Assembly: GCF_006575665.1 (NCBI RefSeq)
Contig: NZ_CP041253.1
Span: 4,377,001 to 4,441,000, forward strand
Direction of reading: 5' to 3'
DNA length: 64,000 bases
DNA from: Echinicola soli
GTDB taxonomy: Bacteria; Bacteroidota; Bacteroidia; Cytophagales; Cyclobacteriaceae
Shown here: in pieces, positions 61,442-64,000 of the stretch
How the letters are laid out: each line of letters opens with the position of its first letter
Numbering within the stretch: position 1 is the first letter of the stretch
Notes under the pieces: generated by a model
What the model saw: only the letters and a program-made list of their open reading frames with translations
Told to the model about the DNA's origin: nothing
Databases searched by the model: none
Made by a program: the position numbers and the translations under genes

Positions 61442-62746
61442 ATGTCCTTTAAATTACTCTTCCTATCCATCTTTGCACTCTTCTGTATCAAAAGTTACGC
61501 ACAGGATACGGTAAGAACCTTTTATGATGAGATGAAGTCCATACCAATGGAAATTTACCTCACAAAAAATAAACAAGTGGACGGTCGTTATCAGTTATTT
61601 TACGAGGATGGATCGATTCAGCTCCAAGGGAACTTTGTAAACGGAAAGCGGGAAGGAGTATTTGTGCATTTCTACCCTGAGCATGGTGATACGCTTAAAA
61701 CAGTCCACTATCAAAACGGTAATAGAAAAGGCCCGGCTTTGTCTTATGACGAAGCTGGAAACCTCATCCAAAAAGCCTATTTTCATGAGGACATGATGGA
61801 AGGAACAGTAGAAAGTTACTTTACGGACGGCACCTTGAAAATGAAAGGACAATTTGTCCATAACAAACCCCATGGTAAGCATACAGACTATTATCCTGAT
61901 GGTACTCTCCGCTCAGAATCCAATTATGAAGAGGGTATGCTGGACGGATCATTTAAGAGCTTTTATGAAAATGGAAAACTGCAATCTGAAGAGCACTATG
62001 CTGCTGGACAGCTGGATGGTAAAGTCACCTCTTACTATCCAAATGGACAACTAAAAGAGCAGTCTTTTTATGATGACGGCGAGCAGGACGATGCTTTTAC
62101 AGGCTATCATGAAAATGGACAAATAGCCAAAAAGGGAGAATATAAAAACGGACGACCAGACGGTCTTTTCAAAACATTCTATCCCACAGGCACCACCAAA
62201 GAGATCATAGCGTACAAAAAGGGGAAACCGATAGACAAGCAGATACTCTACTATCCATCAGGAAAGAAATCCGAAGTCATCTCCTATGCTCGTGATGGGG
62301 TCAAACAGCAGCATATCTTTTATCATGAAAATGGCCAAGTCCAGAAGAAGGTCCAACTTGTCGGAGGGCTTCCACAAGGCCAGGTCATTGCCTATGATGA
62401 AAACGGCAATAAGCAAGAAGTAATCCCCTATCAAAACGGAAAATGGAATGGTCATTACAGGCGCTTTGATGCAGCAGGGAACCTGATATTGGAGCAAGGA
62501 TTCAAGAATGGAAAACAGCACGGAGACGAAAAAACCTACCATCCCAATGGTCAACCCAAAACATTGACCTCTTACGATTTCGGATGGAAGCATGGCCCTT
62601 TCCAATCATTGAGCCCTACAGGGGATATTCTAGTGGAAGGAAGTTTTTGGTTCAACAAAAAATCCTCAGTTTGGAAATACTATGACGATAAAGGAACCCT
62701 CATAAAAACAGAAAATTATGATAAAAAGGGTAAATTAGTTGAATAA
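61442..62746 (+). CDS. MORN-repeat (YwqK-like) secreted protein
   Basis: 434 aa from ATG 61442 (signal peptide FKLLFLSIFALFCIKSYAQ); a TTG at 61421 is less likely. About 16 repeats of ~22 residues with the pattern Y(Y/H)xNGQLKxxxxYxxGxxDGxxxxY, as in YwqK-type antitoxin and MORN proteins. The repeats form an elongated beta sheet; the target is unknown. It stands alone between thiolase and purC. Confidence 0.82.
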   Translation: MSFKLLFLSIFALFCIKSYAQDTVRTFYDEMKSIPMEIYLTKNKQVDGRYQLFYEDGSIQLQGNFVNGKREGVFVHFYPEHGDTLKTVHYQNGNRKGPALSYDEAGNLIQKAYFHEDMMEGTVESYFTDGTLKMKGQFVHNKPHGKHTDYYPDGTLRSESNYEEGMLDGSFKSFYENGKLQSEEHYAAGQLDGKVTSYYPNGQLKEQSFYDDGEQDDAFTGYHENGQIAKKGEYKNGRPDGLFKTFYPTGTTKEIIAYKKGKPIDKQILYYPSGKKSEVISYARDGVKQQHIFYHENGQVQKKVQLVGGLPQGQVIAYDENGNKQEVIPYQNGKWNGHYRRFDAAGNLILEQGFKNGKQHGDEKTYHPNGQPKTLTSYDFGWKHGPFQSLSPTGDILVEGSFWFNKKSSVWKYYDDKGTLIKTENYDKKGKLVE

Positions 62747-62873
62747 TTTTTCATCAATTAAAAGGTTAAAATCAGCCTAACTCCTATTTTTGCTATTTAA
62801 AATTTATACGTTAACCTTAGGTAACATTCGGTAGAGAATATCGGGCAGTTGCCCCAAAGAAAGTGATAGCATC

Positions 62874-63809
62874 ATGAATACGGCCATAAAAGAAACCCAA
62901 TTCGAATTCCCGAATCAAACAGGTTTTTACAAAGGAAAAGTCCGGGATGTCTACATGTTTGAGGACAAGATCGCAGTAGTCGCCTCCGACAGGATCTCCG
63001 CTTTTGACGTGGTCCTTCCACTGCCCATTCCTTTTAAAGGTCAGGTGCTAAACCAGATAGCGGCCAAGTTTTTGGCAGCCACCGCTGACATCGTCCCCAA
63101 CTGGGTGATCGCTACACCTGACCCCAATGTCACTATAGGCAAAAAATGTGAGCCTTTTAAGGTAGAAATGGTCATCAGGGGCTATCTCGCTGGCCACGCT
63201 TGGCGTGAATACCGGGAGGGAAAAAGGAGCATTTGTGGTGTCAGCCTTCCAGAAGGACTGAAAGAAAATGACAAGCTCCCAGAACCGATCATCACCCCTA
63301 CCACCAAGGCAGACGAAGGGCATGATGAAGACATCAGCAGGGAAGACATCTTGGCAAATGGCATTGTCAGTGCGGAAGATTATGCCATCCTCGAAAAATA
63401 CACTAGGGCACTCTTCCTCAGAGGAACTGAAATGGCCGCCGAAAAAGGCTTAATCCTAGTGGATACCAAGTATGAATTCGGGAAAGCTGAAGGCAAAATA
63501 TTCTTGATCGACGAAGTGCATACTCCTGATTCCTCCCGCTACTTTTATGCAAAAGGCTATAAGGAAAACCAAGAAGCCAACCAGCCCCAAAAGCAGCTTT
63601 CAAAGGAATTTGTAAGGCAATGGCTGATCGCCAATAGCTTTCAGGGCAAAGAAGGCCAGAAAGTACCCAATATGCCCAATAAAATTGTAAATGATATTTC
63701 CGACCGTTATATTGAGCTTTATGAGATGATTACTGGTGAAAAATTCCAAAAAGCAGATAATACCAATATGATGGAAAGAATCAGGAAATCAATTGAAGTG
63801 AGCATTTGA
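62874..63809 (+). CDS. purC: SAICAR synthase PurC
   Basis: Phosphoribosylaminoimidazole-succinocarboxamide synthase, the ATP-dependent joining of aspartate to CAIR in purine synthesis. At 311 aa it is the long form. Motifs: YKGKVRDVY near the start, [74 protein letters not shown]. Confidence 0.95.
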   Translation: MNTAIKETQFEFPNQTGFYKGKVRDVYMFEDKIAVVASDRISAFDVVLPLPIPFKGQVLNQIAAKFLAATADIVPNWVIATPDPNVTIGKKCEPFKVEMVIRGYLAGHAWREYREGKRSICGVSLPEGLKENDKLPEPIITPTTKADEGHDEDISREDILANGIVSAEDYAILEKYTRALFLRGTEMAAEKGLILVDTKYEFGKAEGKIFLIDEVHTPDSSRYFYAKGYKENQEANQPQKQLSKEFVRQWLIANSFQGKEGQKVPNMPNKIVNDISDRYIELYEMITGEKFQKADNTNMMERIRKSIEVSI

Positions 63810-63866
63810 TTTCCTAAATCTCCTATCCAAAAGGCCTAGTATTGGCCAGAACAAAATCCACTAAAA

Positions 63867-64000
63867 ATGAAGTACGCAGTAGATAAAAAAGAACAATACG
63901 TAATATTCACCTTGCAGGAAGAAAAGTTGGATTCTCCCCTTTCTCCTGTCTTGAAGTCAGAACTATTGACCGTCCATGCCGAAGGCTATAGAAACCTGGT
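63867..64000 (+). CDS. STAS-domain protein (partial, runs off the window)
   Basis: ATG 63867 opens MKYAVDKKEQYVIFTLQEEKL...LKSELLTVHAEGYRNLV. The pattern of two strands, a helix and the start of the VLDLS strand is that of short anti-sigma-factor-antagonist (STAS) proteins common in Bacteroidota. Only 44 residues are visible, so the call is tentative. Confidence 0.6.
   Translation, partial: MKYAVDKKEQYVIFTLQEEKLDSPLSPVLKSELLTVHAEGYRNL

Overview
The window looks like a chromosomal segment of a marine or saline Bacteroidota of the Cytophagales, probably Cyclobacteriaceae (Echinicola or Algoriphagus-like). The supporting genes are a gliding gene (gldC), a DUF4249/TonB-receptor pair, S1 sulfatases, a glycine-lipid-type acyltransferase pair, the ftsX-DUF3098-uppP-truB-ribF cluster and promoters with TAnnTTTG-like -7 boxes. 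The genus is an inference from gene content only.

Region 1 (1-10.9 kb) is mostly housekeeping. It holds the 3' end of a secreted propeller-like protein and a SAM-I riboswitch followed by a short Met/Cys-rich leader ORF ahead of metX-hom. Next come a VOC protein, a Na+/alanine symporter, the ftsX-DUF3098-uppP-truB-ribF operon and the two subunits of a 3-oxoacid CoA-transferase.

Region 2 (11.4-29.0 kb) is the most unusual part: an AT-rich integron-like cassette array. A tyrosine recombinase lies at the left end in the same direction as the array. It is followed by an attI-like site and then mostly single-gene cassettes separated by 57-200 bp imperfect palindromes that behave like attC sites. 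Each palindrome has a 5' ...CAAC and a 3' ...ACCGTTG/A core, and in five cassettes the first 8-12 bases are the reverse complement of that cassette's own downstream R'' site, as integron recombination predicts. The recombinase lacks the extra segment of true IntI and carries a HARP-like N-terminus. Cargo includes a PD-(D/E)XK nuclease, a Swt1-type HEPN protein, a DUF5677 protein, lipoproteins, membrane proteins and a WYL/Cass2/DUF1801 set. Group IIC-type intron remnants sit on the opposite strand at attC cores. Two identical IS66 copies (each with its own 8-bp target duplication) and an IS110 relic have invaded the array.

Region 3 (29.1-38.7 kb) carries small accessory genes: a NudK-like Nudix hydrolase, DoxX, a rifampin ADP-ribosyltransferase (arr), a methyltransferase, an ArsR/AHSA1 pair with a doubled operator, DUF2147 and an IS4-type element.

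Region 4 (38.8-64 kb) is again core and envelope biology. It holds gldC, a TonB receptor with a GDSL lipoprotein, two tRNA-Glu genes, DUF4230, two sulfatases, a DJ-1/PfpI protein, an SDR-DUF2867 protein and a GlsB/GlsA-like acyltransferase pair. These are followed by DUF4249 plus a TonB receptor, a large non-coding tandem repeat, a Bat-type VWA/TPR cluster, thiolase, a MORN-repeat protein, purC and the start of a STAS protein.
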